Part shown: piece by piece, positions 1-8,093 of the stretch
How positions within the stretch are numbered: the stretch's first letter is position 1
Layout of the letters: each line of letters opens with the position of its first letter
Assembly: GCA_945952445.1 (NCBI GenBank)
Contig: CAMFIG010000010.1
Location: 1-56,310, forward strand
DNA: 56,310 nt
Source: an uncultured Chlamydiae bacterium
GTDB lineage: Bacteria > Chlamydiota > Chlamydiia > Chlamydiales > Rhabdochlamydiaceae
Direction of reading: 5' to 3'
Position numbers and translations under genes: made by a program
The notes under the pieces: generated by a model
Told to the model about the DNA's origin: nothing
The model's input: only the letters and a program-made list of their open reading frames with translations
Databases searched by the model: none

Positions 1-25
1 CTCACTTTTGAAGGAGGCAGTATAC

Positions 26-765
26 TCAAAAATTTAGTTTCGAAAGAAGTCTAATGTATATATCTTCGTATTTGACCGTTCTCCAAAGTCTCTCTACAAA
101 TATATTATCCAGAGCTCTACCTCGACCATCCATACTAACAGTAATCTCGTGATCCATTAGAATCTGTACAAATTCCATGCTTGTATATTGAGGTCCCTGA
201 TCGGTATTAAAGATTTCGGGGACTCCCTTTTGCTATGCCTCTATAAGAGCCTCTCTACAAAAACTTCCGTCTAAAGAGTTGGATATCCTCCATGACAAAA
301 CATAGCGACTGAACCAGTCAATTACTGCTGTTAAATAGAGATAACCGTTCGGCATAGGGATATAGGTTATATCAGTACTCCACACCTGATTGGGATGGGT
401 GATTTCCACACCCCTCAGAAGGTATGGATAGACCTTATGTGCTAGGTTTCTCTTACTCAAATTTGGCTTGCAATAGATCGCTTCTATTCCCATCTTTTTC
501 ATTAGCGTTCTGCACAAATCCACTCCTACGTTATACCCCGCGATTTTCAAATCCTCGCTTATCCGCCGTTTGCCCTTATCGGGATGAGCTGTATAAATTT
601 TGTCCATTGCCTGCATAACAGTTACATGCCACGAATTTTCTTTGCAGGGCTCATAGTAGTAAGTGGATCTTGCAATGTCCAATAGATCACACTGCTTCTC
701 AATAGAAAATGTATCGTCGTCCAACGTAATCAGGCGGCGCTTTTCCTCTAAAACTAAAGATGTAG
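26..765 (-). pseudogene. IS3-family transposase OrfB, interrupted and truncated
   Basis: This is the DDE integrase half of the transposase. The first Asp is in WSTDITYIP; after an in-frame TAG at 233-235 the same frame continues with the second Asp in EIFNTDQGPQYTS and the catalytic Glu in DNIFVERLW. Homology to IS3 OrfB stops after TVKYEDIY, and the frame ends at a TGA (26-28) some 40-50 residues before the usual C-terminus. The upstream part (before the first ATG at 724) is open from the A9 slip site. The stop codon between catalytic residues plus the missing end make it a pseudogene. Confidence 0.85.
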
Positions 766-1029
766 TTTTTTTTTAAGCCAATCTCTTTCTACAGTAATTT
801 CCCCTATATGTCGGTAGGCATTCTCTAGTTCTTCATTTCGATTGTCGAGCCTTTTTTGAGAGGAAAATATGCTTGCAGCGCCTTCTAGCAACTCTTGCTT
901 CCATTTTGAAATCTGTACTGGGTGTACTTTATATTTACTGGACAATTCCGCTAAGGTATTGAGTTCTTTAGCAGCTTCTATTGCGACTTTTGCTTTGAAT
1001 TCCGCTGAATGACGTGTTCTCTTGGCCAT
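754..1029 (-). CDS. IS3-family transposase OrfA
   Basis: This 91-residue protein is the DNA-binding first frame of an IS3 transposase. It has a helix-turn-helix of the transposase_8 type at about residues 5-50 (FKAKVAIEA, then LSSKYKVHPVQISKWK) and a C-terminal leucine-zipper-like helix ending in WLKKKL. The length is usual for OrfA. The reading frame ends 10 bases after a run of nine A (minus strand), where ribosomes of this family usually slip by -1 to make the OrfAB fusion transposase. It is intact, but its partner OrfB is broken, so at most it can act as a repressor or inactive DNA-binding protein. Confidence 0.85.
   Translation of the reverse strand: MAKRTRHSAEFKAKVAIEAAKELNTLAELSSKYKVHPVQISKWKQELLEGAASIFSSQKRLDNRNEELENAYRHIGEITVERDWLKKKLHL
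766..774 (-). promoter_or_regulatory. Programmed -1 frameshift site (A9) of the IS
   Basis: Nine consecutive A on the minus strand sit at the end of OrfA (codons for L-K-K-K-L). A -1 slip here continues without a stop into TTSLVLEEKRRL and then into OrfB, whose first ATG lies downstream. IS3 elements commonly use A-rich slippery runs in exactly this place, so this is read as the OrfAB frameshift signal. No downstream stem-loop was checked quantitatively. Confidence 0.6.
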
Positions 1030-1236
1030 TTCTGCACTCCTTTTTTTTGGTTTTTAAGCCGCTAAAAAGTTTAACTTATTTTCCTTTGATTTTCTGTCCA
1101 GTTTTCGCCAACCACTATAGGGATCGCGCGCGGCGCCGATCCGATTTATCTTTCAAAATAGTGCTTCCAAGAAAATAGACTTCTTGCGTAAATCGCCCTG
1201 AAGTTCAGTCTAGAACGCCAGCTACTCGCATAATAT

Positions 1237-1959
1237 TTAGTGCTTGTCCTCCAACTCCAGACTCGTTTTTTCCATCAAAAGCTCCATTATCATTTTGTAA
1301 TCTTCTTGTCTTTTTTGTCGATCTAACTTAGCGACCTTAAATTCAATAACTCCTTCCAATTCATCAAAATCACACCCCAATTCCTCTTCATAGTTGATAA
1401 TAATTAATATGCAATCCAAGTTGGGGTATTTTCTATCGAGAACATTTCTAATGTTTTGGGCATCTTGCGATGTAATTTTCGTACATTCCTTTGTAATCGT
1501 GGGAAGATGAGGGTTGATATTCGTATCAAATGCACCTCGTATAAAATAGACTTTACCTTCATGATGTTTTAAGTCTAATATTCGATTTATACGCCTTCCT
1601 AATCTGGATTGAACTTCGGGAAGGTGTTTTTCAAAATCTAAATCAGGCCAATCATGACGAAAATCAATGTTATACAGTGAATTGATAACATGAGTATCTG
1701 GATATTGTATTAAAAACCGCTCATCTACAAAACCTTCAAAGTCATTCTCTAAGAGTAAAAGAAAGCGATCATAGTCTAAGGTTAATACCCAATCTAACGG
1801 CCCAGCTGCATGCCGTAGATTGTAGTATTCCAGAATATTTGCAATTTCACAATTGGAGCCTAAACTGAAAAATAGTGGGCGTCGATTTTCTTCTGCCTCT
1901 AATCCACCAAAGTAGAAAAAAAACAATAAAAAGGATGGAAGAATTTTTTTTATTCTCAT
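1237..1959 (-). CDS. Secreted DUF1796-type papain-like protein, copy 1
   Basis: A 240-residue protein with a classic Sec signal peptide: basic start MRIKK, hydrophobic stretch to about residue 19, likely cleavage after LEA (residue 22). The mature part begins with the pattern FSLGSNCEIA...GPLDW (Cys37) and has FRHDW (His102), the conserved features I know from the DUF1796 family of putative papain-like cysteine peptidases. Substrate is unknown. It starts 3 bases after the stop of the paralogue at 1963, with an AGGAG ribosome site lying in that gene's last codons, so the two are translated together. The gene is visibly AT-richer than the housekeeping genes nearby. The middle part is identical in DNA to copy 2, while both ends differ. 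Confidence 0.7.
   Translation of the reverse strand: MRIKKILPSFLLFFFYFGGLEAEENRRPLFFSLGSNCEIANILEYYNLRHAAGPLDWVLTLDYDRFLLLLENDFEGFVDERFLIQYPDTHVINSLYNIDFRHDWPDLDFEKHLPEVQSRLGRRINRILDLKHHEGKVYFIRGAFDTNINPHLPTITKECTKITSQDAQNIRNVLDRKYPNLDCILIIINYEEELGCDFDELEGVIEFKVAKLDRQKRQEDYKMIMELLMEKTSLELEDKH
1502..1716. repeat. 215-base perfect repeat, copy A
   Basis: Bases 1502-1716 are identical by eye, without a mismatch, to 2213-2427 (offset 711). They encode the central part of the two DUF1796 paralogues. Sequence on both sides differs at many positions, including silent ones. Confidence 0.9.
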
Positions 1960-1962
1960 TTG

Positions 1963-2664
1963 CTACTCTCCTGAAGTTATTGAAATTAAGGATTCTATTG
2001 CTTTTTTATAGCTTTTTTCCTTTTCAATTCTGTTCAATTTGCTGACTTTAAATTCAATGATTCCAGATAAAAATCTAAACTCGTCTACAGATTCTTCCTT
2101 GTAATTAAAAATTACTAACACAAAATCTAGATTAGGATATTTCCTGCAGAGAACATTTCTAATATTTTCAGCATCTTGGGGGGTAATTTTCGTACACTCT
2201 TTCGTAATTGTTGGAAGATGAGGGTTGATATTCGTATCAAATGCACCTCGTATAAAATAGACTTTACCTTCATGATGTTTTAAGTCTAATATTCGATTTA
2301 TACGCCTTCCTAATCTGGATTGAACTTCGGGAAGGTGTTTTTCAAAATCTAAATCAGGCCAATCATGACGAAAATCAATGTTATACAGTGAATTGATAAC
2401 ATGAGTATCTGGATATTGTATTAAAAATTGCTCATCTACAAAACCTTCAAAGTCATTCTCTAAGAGCAAAAGGAAGCGATCGTAGTCTAGAGTTAATACC
2501 CAGTCTAGCGGTCCTGCAGCATGTCTAAGACCATAATGCCCAAACATATCTGCAATTTCACAATGAGAGCCTAAACTAAAAAATAAAGGATGCTGTTGTT
2601 CTTCTGATTTCAAGGCTCTAATGGAAAAAATAAATAGACAACAAAATAAAATCGTCTTCTTCAT
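1963..2664 (-). CDS. Secreted DUF1796-type papain-like protein, copy 2
   Basis: Paralogue of the 1237-1959 gene. I place the start at the ATG at 2664 (MKKTILF) because it is preceded by GAGGA about 14 bases upstream, in the last codons of acs, and because this Met begins a good signal peptide with likely cleavage after LKS (residue 20); a longer frame reaching 2763 would overlap acs by some 90 bases. The mature protein keeps SLGSHCEIA...GPLDW (Cys35) and FRHDW. It lies 10 bases downstream of the acs stop, so acs and the two DUF1796 genes form one operon. Family assignment is from memory of the motif pattern; peptidase activity is inferred. Confidence 0.7.
   Translation of the reverse strand: MKKTILFCCLFIFSIRALKSEEQQHPLFFSLGSHCEIADMFGHYGLRHAAGPLDWVLTLDYDRFLLLLENDFEGFVDEQFLIQYPDTHVINSLYNIDFRHDWPDLDFEKHLPEVQSRLGRRINRILDLKHHEGKVYFIRGAFDTNINPHLPTITKECTKITPQDAENIRNVLCRKYPNLDFVLVIFNYKEESVDEFRFLSGIIEFKVSKLNRIEKEKSYKKAIESLISITSGE
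2213..2427. repeat. 215-base perfect repeat, copy B
   Basis: Second copy of the block at 1502-1716, in the same orientation, inside the upstream DUF1796 gene. Mismatches resume immediately on both sides (T/G at 2212 versus 1501, and TTG versus CCG after 2427). Confidence 0.9.
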
Positions 2665-2674
2665 TTTGTTTTTT

Positions 2675-4702
2675 TTATTCCTCTTGGTATTTTTCTTTAA
2701 TCTGTTCAATAATTGAAGGATCAGATAAAGTAGTTGTATCTCCTGCAATACGTCCTTCAGCAATGTCGCGAAGAAGTCGTCTCATGATTTTGCCGCTCCG
2801 AGTTTTCGGAAGATTCCCAACGAAAAGGATTTTTTCAGGTCTTGCAATCGCTCCAATTTTCTTGGCCACATGTTGTTTCAGCTCATTTTCTAACTCAGTA
2901 TGAAGGTTGATGCCATCCTTGAGGATTACAAAGGCCACAATTGCTTGGCCTTTAATTGAATGAGCAATAGCCACGACAGCAGCTTCTGCTACGCCATGGT
3001 AGTCTATAAGAGCGCTTTCAATTTCCATGGTTCCCAACCGATGGCCTGACACATTAATGACATCATCCACTCGCCCAGAAAGCCAAAAATAGCCATCATC
3101 ATCTTTCTTAGCGCCATCTCCTGTAAAATAGTAGACTCCATCCCATTTCTTCCAATAGGTTTCTTCGTATCGAACGGGATCATTATGAATTCCTCGCAAC
3201 ATTGAAGGCCAGGGAGAGGTAATTACGAGGAAGCCAGAGGATTGAGGATGTCCATGATCATCCACAATAGCGACATCAATACCCGGCAATGGTTTAGTTG
3301 CGCTCCCTGGTTTTAGAGCGGTCAGATCAGGAATTGGTGCTATCATGATGCTTCCTGTCTCTGTTTGCCACCATGTATCGACTATAGGACATTTCCGCTG
3401 TCCAATATGGTTGTAATACCACATCCAGGCCTCAGGGTTAATAGGCTCGCCGACTGATCCTAAAAGACGCAGTGATGAAAGGTTACATCCTTGAGGCCAT
3501 TCTTCTCCCCATTTCATAAATGTACGGATAGCTGTAGGCGCTGTATAAAGAATTGTAACTCTATATTTTTCAATGAGCTTCCAAAACCGATTGCGTTCAG
3601 GAAAATCCGGAACTCCTTCATAAAGAAGTTGTGTCATTCCGTTAGAAAGAGGGCCATAAACCACATAACTATGACCGGTAACCCACCCAATATCTGCAGT
3701 ACACCAGTAAATATCGTCTGGTTTAATATCAAATACCCAGCGTGTTGTCATCGTAGTCCCTACCATGTAGCCGCCAGTTGTATGAATGATTCCTTTTGGT
3801 TTCCCTGTGGTACCTGAAGTATAAAGAATATAAAGCACATCTTCTGCATCCATGACTTTTGGAGGACACTCTGGTAAGGCGTTATTCATTAGTTCGTCGT
3901 ACCAGTAATCTCTTTGATCTCGCATCGCAACGGAATGCCCTGTGTGCTTCAACACAACCACATTTTCTACGGAAGAAGCTTCTTCAAGTGCTAGATCGGT
4001 TATCTCTTTTAATGGGACAATTTTACCCTTCCGAAATCCTCCATCTGCGGTAATGAGCAATTTTGCTTCTGCATCTATAATTCTGTCTTTTAAGGAATCT
4101 GCAGAAAAGCCTGCAAAAATCACAGTATGGACAGCTCCAATACGGGCGCAACTAAGCATTGCAACCACAGCTTCCGGCACCATTGGAAGATAGATTGCAA
4201 CCTTATCTCCTTTTTCAACGCCAAAATTTTTAAGAACGTTGCTAAATTTATTGACTTCTTTATAGAGTTCTTCATAAGTGATTGATCTTTCTTCTCCTCT
4301 TTCTCCCTCCCAAATAAGCGCTATCTTCTTACGTACAGGAGTTTTTATGTGCCGATCTAAGCAGTTATAGCAGGCATTAAGCTTACCTCCTACAAACCAC
4401 TTTGCATAGGGAGGATTCCATTCAAGAACCTTATCCCAAGTATGAAACCATTCAAGACATTCTGCTTGCTTTGCCCAAAAAGCTTCTCTGTTTTTGGCTG
4501 CTTCTTCAAAAATAGCAAATGATTGCATGTTGGTATTTTCTTGAAATTTGCCTGAAGGAATGAAGAAAGAAGTTTCGGGTATAGACTCTTTTACACTCTG
4601 TGCAGTGAAACCACTGAGGGTAAAAAAAATCATTCCTAACATGATCAAAATGCTCTTAACTTGACGCAAAGAAAGCGGAAACAAAACTGCTAAATAGTTC
4701 AT
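2675..4702 (-). CDS. acs: Acetyl-CoA synthetase with a hydrophobic N-terminal extension
   Basis: AMP-forming acetate-CoA ligase, converting acetate, ATP and CoA to acetyl-CoA. Visible family motifs: AKWFVGGKLNACYNCLDRH near the N-terminus, the P-loop YTSGTTGKPKG, TWWQTETG, YFTGDG, SGRVDDVINVSGHRLG, and KTRSGKIMRR with the lysine that is acetylated in this family. All key residues are present. The normal start of the family aligns near ESIPETSFFIPSGKF, but no start codon lies there. Upstream the frame stays open through a signal-peptide-like stretch (KSILIMLGMIFFTLSGFTAQ). I chose the ATG at 4702 because GAGG lies 5 bases before it; ATGs at 4642 and 4633 are alternatives, and the frame is open to 4786. 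It heads an operon with two secreted DUF1796 proteins. Confidence 0.85.
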   Translation of the reverse strand: MNYLAVLFPLSLRQVKSILIMLGMIFFTLSGFTAQSVKESIPETSFFIPSGKFQENTNMQSFAIFEEAAKNREAFWAKQAECLEWFHTWDKVLEWNPPYAKWFVGGKLNACYNCLDRHIKTPVRKKIALIWEGERGEERSITYEELYKEVNKFSNVLKNFGVEKGDKVAIYLPMVPEAVVAMLSCARIGAVHTVIFAGFSADSLKDRIIDAEAKLLITADGGFRKGKIVPLKEITDLALEEASSVENVVVLKHTGHSVAMRDQRDYWYDELMNNALPECPPKVMDAEDVLYILYTSGTTGKPKGIIHTTGGYMVGTTMTTRWVFDIKPDDIYWCTADIGWVTGHSYVVYGPLSNGMTQLLYEGVPDFPERNRFWKLIEKYRVTILYTAPTAIRTFMKWGEEWPQGCNLSSLRLLGSVGEPINPEAWMWYYNHIGQRKCPIVDTWWQTETGSIMIAPIPDLTALKPGSATKPLPGIDVAIVDDHGHPQSSGFLVITSPWPSMLRGIHNDPVRYEETYWKKWDGVYYFTGDGAKKDDDGYFWLSGRVDDVINVSGHRLGTMEIESALIDYHGVAEAAVVAIAHSIKGQAIVAFVILKDGINLHTELENELKQHVAKKIGAIARPEKILFVGNLPKTRSGKIMRRLLRDIAEGRIAGDTTTLSDPSIIEQIKEKYQEE

Positions 4703-4979
4703 CATATCCTCGACATCATTTGAAAGAAAATTTTTGATTCTAAGGCAAATGCGATAGTTTCGTCCAGTTAAAAGTTCTGAATGCACGGAATTATCAACGC
4801 TTGTAGGTGATCTCTCTTTCTCGTGAGATATAAGAATTCAAAAAAAATATTCTTCCTGCTTGTTAAAACAATCTATATTCATTTTGCGCCTACTTCGAAG
4901 CTCCGATTTTTCAAAATAGCTTTAAAGCTTATTTGCGATTTGGCATCTTGCCTGTTTTTTTACACCAGGAGAGATTGAT

Positions 4980-5903
4980 ATGAAGAGAATGTTTTTTTTC
5001 TTAGCCTCTGTCTTTATATTTTCACAGCTGCAGGGACAACTGCAGGATTACTTTAAGAAGCCCCTATATAAAGAAGAGGGGCATTCGATGGAAGGGATCG
5101 ACTTCATCTATATGATCAACTTGGATGAACGGCCTGAGAAATTTGCAAGGTGCAGTGCGCAGCTTGGCCCATATGGCATCTATCCGTATCGCTTTTCTGC
5201 ATTCAATGGATGGAAAGAGCTTTCATTAGAAATGATCAACGAGATAGGAGTGAAGTTTGCTCCAGGAATGGAGGGAGGTTTTTGGGCGACTACCTATCCT
5301 ATGGACGGAGATTTTTCCTATCGCCATGAACTCATTGAAAACTACGGAACTACCTATTTCTGCCATTGCACGGCAAGAGGAACGATTGGAATTGTAATGA
5401 GCCACCTGTCTGTGTTGCAAGATGCATATGATTCAGGTTATGAAACGATCTGGGTAATGGAAGACGATATCCAAGTAGTAAGAGATCCTAATGTTCTTTC
5501 TGCATTAGTAAAAAAACTCGACAAAAGGGTGGGAAAGAGAAATTGGGATATCTTATTTACGGACCAAGATATTCGTGGATCTGATGGGAAATATGTGCCT
5601 TGCGCAGGCTATGCTAAAAGGCCTAACTATGTTCCAAAACATCCTGAACAGTATCTTAAAAATAGGAAGATAGGAGCGCATTTTCGCTCTATCGGAGCGC
5701 GCTTTGGCGCCCATTCTATGATCATTCGAAGAAGCGGGATGAAGAAGATTTTAGATTTCATGAAAACTTACAACGTATTTCTCCCATATGACATGGAGTT
5801 CTATTTGCCGGAGAAGATCAAGCTTTATACCGTTTTAGAGGATGTCGTGACAAACCAAATTGGCGGGCCTTCCGATAACGGAGGAGAAAACTATTTGCAC
5901 TAG
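4980..5903 (+). CDS. GT25-family glycosyltransferase with signal peptide
   Basis: A 307-residue protein of the LPS/procollagen galactosyltransferase family GT25. It has MINLDERPEKF (45-55), the family pattern GIVMSHLSVL (137-146) and the acidic EDD metal/donor motif (161-163) in WVMEDDIQVV. GT25 enzymes in bacteria add sugars, often galactose, to LPS from UDP-sugars in the cytosol. Here the protein starts with a Sec signal peptide (MKRMFFFLASVFIFSQLQG) after a strong AGGAGAG ribosome site, so export is predicted, which is unusual for this family. It ends by overlapping the convergent purB by 4 bases. Acceptor is unknown. Confidence 0.8.
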   Translation: MKRMFFFLASVFIFSQLQGQLQDYFKKPLYKEEGHSMEGIDFIYMINLDERPEKFARCSAQLGPYGIYPYRFSAFNGWKELSLEMINEIGVKFAPGMEGGFWATTYPMDGDFSYRHELIENYGTTYFCHCTARGTIGIVMSHLSVLQDAYDSGYETIWVMEDDIQVVRDPNVLSALVKKLDKRVGKRNWDILFTDQDIRGSDGKYVPCAGYAKRPNYVPKHPEQYLKNRKIGAHFRSIGARFGAHSMIIRRSGMKKILDFMKTYNVFLPYDMEFYLPEKIKLYTVLEDVVTNQIGGPSDNGGENYLH

Positions 5904-7336
5904 ATAGAAATTTCAGCGATGGGCACCCGGCTGGATTGGTATTTAGAGAGGATCGGATGGACTTCCATCTGAAGAAACTCCAACACCTGCTGAGGTGCCA
6001 TCCCGATGAAATGCTTAGGATCGAGCAGAGCCTCGATTTCTTCGCGTAAAAGACCGATCGAGGGGTCCTGGATGATCTTTGCAAGCAAGTCCTCTACAAT
6101 CCCCTCTTCTTTCCATTTTTGAGTGACTTCCATGCTGTATTGGCGAAGTTTTTCATGAACCGATTGCCTGTCTTTCCCTTTTTTAACAGAAGCCATCAAG
6201 ATTTGCTCTGTGGCAAGAAAAGGGAGCTCTTGCTCTAGATGCCTCGCGATTACTTTGGGGTAGACTACAAGGTTGGATGCAAGGTGGATCATGAGGTTCA
6301 AAACTGCGTCGGCAACCAAAAACGCTTCAGGAATAGATAGTCTGCGGTTGGCAGAGTCGTCGAGACTTCTCTCTAACCATTGTGTCGCTGCTGTGTAAGA
6401 GGGATTGGCATCAAGAGAAAGAAGAAATCTGGCAAGACCGCACATCCTTTCCGAGCGGGTAGGATTGCGCTTGTAAGGCATCGCAGAAGACCCTACCTGC
6501 TGCTCGCCAAAAGGCTCTTCCATTTCTTTACGGTGGGCTAGAAGTCGGAGGTCGGTGCCGAATTTATGTGCTGTGGCTGCAATTCCAGAAAGAGCATGGA
6601 ATATGCGCATATCCTGTTTGCGAGTATAGGTTTGTCCTGAGATAGGGATAATTTTTGTAAATCCCATGGATTCGGCTACATATCGCTCTAGTTGTAGTAC
6701 TTTCCCTGTATTGCCATCGAAAAGAGAGAGAAAGGAGGCTTGAGTTCCTGTAGCGCCTTTTACTCCAAGAAAATGGAGATTATTGATTTGAGTGGCTATA
6801 TCATGGAGATCCATGAGAACGTCTTGGATCCACATACAGATCCTTTTTCCGACAGTAGTGGGTTGTGCAGATTGGAAATGAGTATAGCTTAAGCAGGCGG
6901 TATCAGCATATTTTTCCGCTTGGCACTTAAGTCTTCTTACGATTTCGATAAGTTTTGCTTGGAGGATGTGGAGCCCTTCTCTCATCTGGATAAGGTCTGT
7001 ATTATCGGTGACATAACAAGAGGTGGCTCCCATATGGAGGATTCCTTTAGCGTCAGGACAAACATCTCCATAGGCATGGATATGGGCCATCACATCATGG
7101 TTTAGGATTTTTTCATAGTGGGCTACGCGAGCGAAATCAATATCGTGGATGGCTCTTTCTAAGGACTGTATTTGGTCGTCGTGGATGGGAAGGCCAAGAG
7201 CCTGCTCGCCTTTAGCAAGCGCGATCCATAGCTTTCTCCAGGTGGTATATTTGTATTGAGGAGAAAATAGGTGGAGCATCTCTCGGCTGGCATAGCGAGA
7301 AAAAAGAGGGGATTCAAAAGAAGGATTGTCAGTCAT
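5900..7336 (-). CDS. purB: Adenylosuccinate lyase
   Basis: Fumarate-lyase superfamily enzyme of purine metabolism, splitting adenylosuccinate to AMP and fumarate (and SAICAR to AICAR). The signature GSSAMPYKRNPTRSE and the conserved THFQSAQPTT and LERSLDDSANRR stretches with catalytic His/Ser are present; about 478 residues, normal for the long PurB type. A TTG at 7363 would add nine residues, but the ATG at 7336, overlapping the upstream stop as ATGACTGA, fits translational coupling better. It is the last gene of the thrS-parA-pgp6-purB run. Only AMP formation can be expected if the host supplies purines. Confidence 0.93.
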   Translation of the reverse strand: MTDNPSFESPLFSRYASREMLHLFSPQYKYTTWRKLWIALAKGEQALGLPIHDDQIQSLERAIHDIDFARVAHYEKILNHDVMAHIHAYGDVCPDAKGILHMGATSCYVTDNTDLIQMREGLHILQAKLIEIVRRLKCQAEKYADTACLSYTHFQSAQPTTVGKRICMWIQDVLMDLHDIATQINNLHFLGVKGATGTQASFLSLFDGNTGKVLQLERYVAESMGFTKIIPISGQTYTRKQDMRIFHALSGIAATAHKFGTDLRLLAHRKEMEEPFGEQQVGSSAMPYKRNPTRSERMCGLARFLLSLDANPSYTAATQWLERSLDDSANRRLSIPEAFLVADAVLNLMIHLASNLVVYPKVIARHLEQELPFLATEQILMASVKKGKDRQSVHEKLRQYSMEVTQKWKEEGIVEDLLAKIIQDPSIGLLREEIEALLDPKHFIGMAPQQVLEFLQMEVHPILSKYQSSRVPIAEISI

Positions 7337-8081
7337 GAGAGGCTTTTTGGATGTAGGTTTCAATGTTGAGAAGAAGCTGCTTAGCTTTTTTCTTCTGTAG
7401 AGAAGTCATCATGAGGGGATGCTGCTCTAAAAAGGAGCATATTCGTTCAAGTCCTTTAAGAAGGTTTTTTCCATGGTCCTGTGCTCTACGGTCTTTTTGA
7501 GCAAGAGGGAATGTCCTTCGAATCAGTTCTAGCAGCTGCTGTTTGGTTTCTCCCTGATAACTTTTGATGATCTCCTCTTTTTTTTCAAAAGGACCTTCTC
7601 TACTCGCTAATGTATATGCTGCTTGTCTTGGCATCTCGTCAAGCTTGGGTAGGAGCATTTGCGGCAGAGCGATATAGAGCTCATAGTATTGTAAAAAGTT
7701 ATAAGGGGTTTGTCTATTGCCGTAGGTTTGGATGAGCCACAGAGTAAAAGCCCCATCTTTGTATTTTTTTAGAATCTGCTGCGCTTTTTTGATCCTTTCT
7801 CCATGGAGGATGGCGGCTTGGTTATTGATAGCCTTCAGCTCCGATGTTAAAGCAGATAGAGACTCAAAATCATGATGGATATCCTGTCCTTCGTCGCTGT
7901 AATGGGCGAGGAGTTCTTTTAGCGACTGCAGCTCTTTCTCTGTCAGCGTTGCAACTTTGAAGACTCCGGCAAAGCTCGATAGGTTTCCGGAAGAAGACAT
8001 CTCTGCAAGGTTCGTCATCTTGGAGAGCTTTTCTGTCGCTACTTTGAGTCTTTCCGAAAGGAGAAAATTGACTTTTGCCAT
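7329..8081 (-). CDS. pGP6-like protein (chromosomal paralogue of chlamydial plasmid protein)
   Basis: A 250-residue soluble helical protein. The stretch YNFLQYYELYIALPQ...MPRQAAYTLASREG corresponds to the conserved core of chlamydial plasmid protein pGP6-D (YNALAYYELFINLP...IPYKSAYILAARKG, recalled), and the neighbour order thrS-ParA-pGP6 is that of CT581-CT583 in C. trachomatis. pGP6 is required for plasmid maintenance; the role of the chromosomal copy is not known, but pairing with a ParA ATPase points to DNA segregation. It begins 12 bases after parA, and its end overlaps the purB start. No membrane segment or signal peptide is seen. Confidence 0.85.
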   Translation of the reverse strand: MAKVNFLLSERLKVATEKLSKMTNLAEMSSSGNLSSFAGVFKVATLTEKELQSLKELLAHYSDEGQDIHHDFESLSALTSELKAINNQAAILHGERIKKAQQILKKYKDGAFTLWLIQTYGNRQTPYNFLQYYELYIALPQMLLPKLDEMPRQAAYTLASREGPFEKKEEIIKSYQGETKQQLLELIRRTFPLAQKDRRAQDHGKNLLKGLERICSFLEQHPLMMTSLQKKKAKQLLLNIETYIQKASHD

Positions 8082-8093
8082 AGATCGAGCGCT

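Larger units (their letters stand above)
1..1110 (-). mobile_element. Degraded IS3-family insertion sequence
   Basis: Two transposase reading frames in the IS3 orfA/orfB arrangement lie on the minus strand. OrfA is intact, but OrfB has an in-frame TAG and loses similarity to IS3 transposases near base 55, so the element is inactive. The outer right end is not certain: the last element-like sequence is around 1090-1110 (tgtccagttttcgcc), followed by GC-rich sequence of different character at about 1125-1145. No partner inverted repeat or target duplication is visible because the other end is truncated or outside the window. Confidence 0.75.

Noticed and set aside
4703-4786. Start of acs at 4786
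   Set aside because: The first 28 residues have no ribosome site and no family similarity; the ATG at 4702 has a GAGG at proper distance.
4936-4965. GGCA-TCT-TGCC hairpin followed by T7 as a terminator
   Set aside because: Only four base pairs; it lies just before the GT25 ribosome site and is more likely chance.
7337-7363. TTG start of purB at 7363
   Set aside because: It would overlap the upstream gene by 35 bases; the ATG at 7336 gives a compact coupled overlap.
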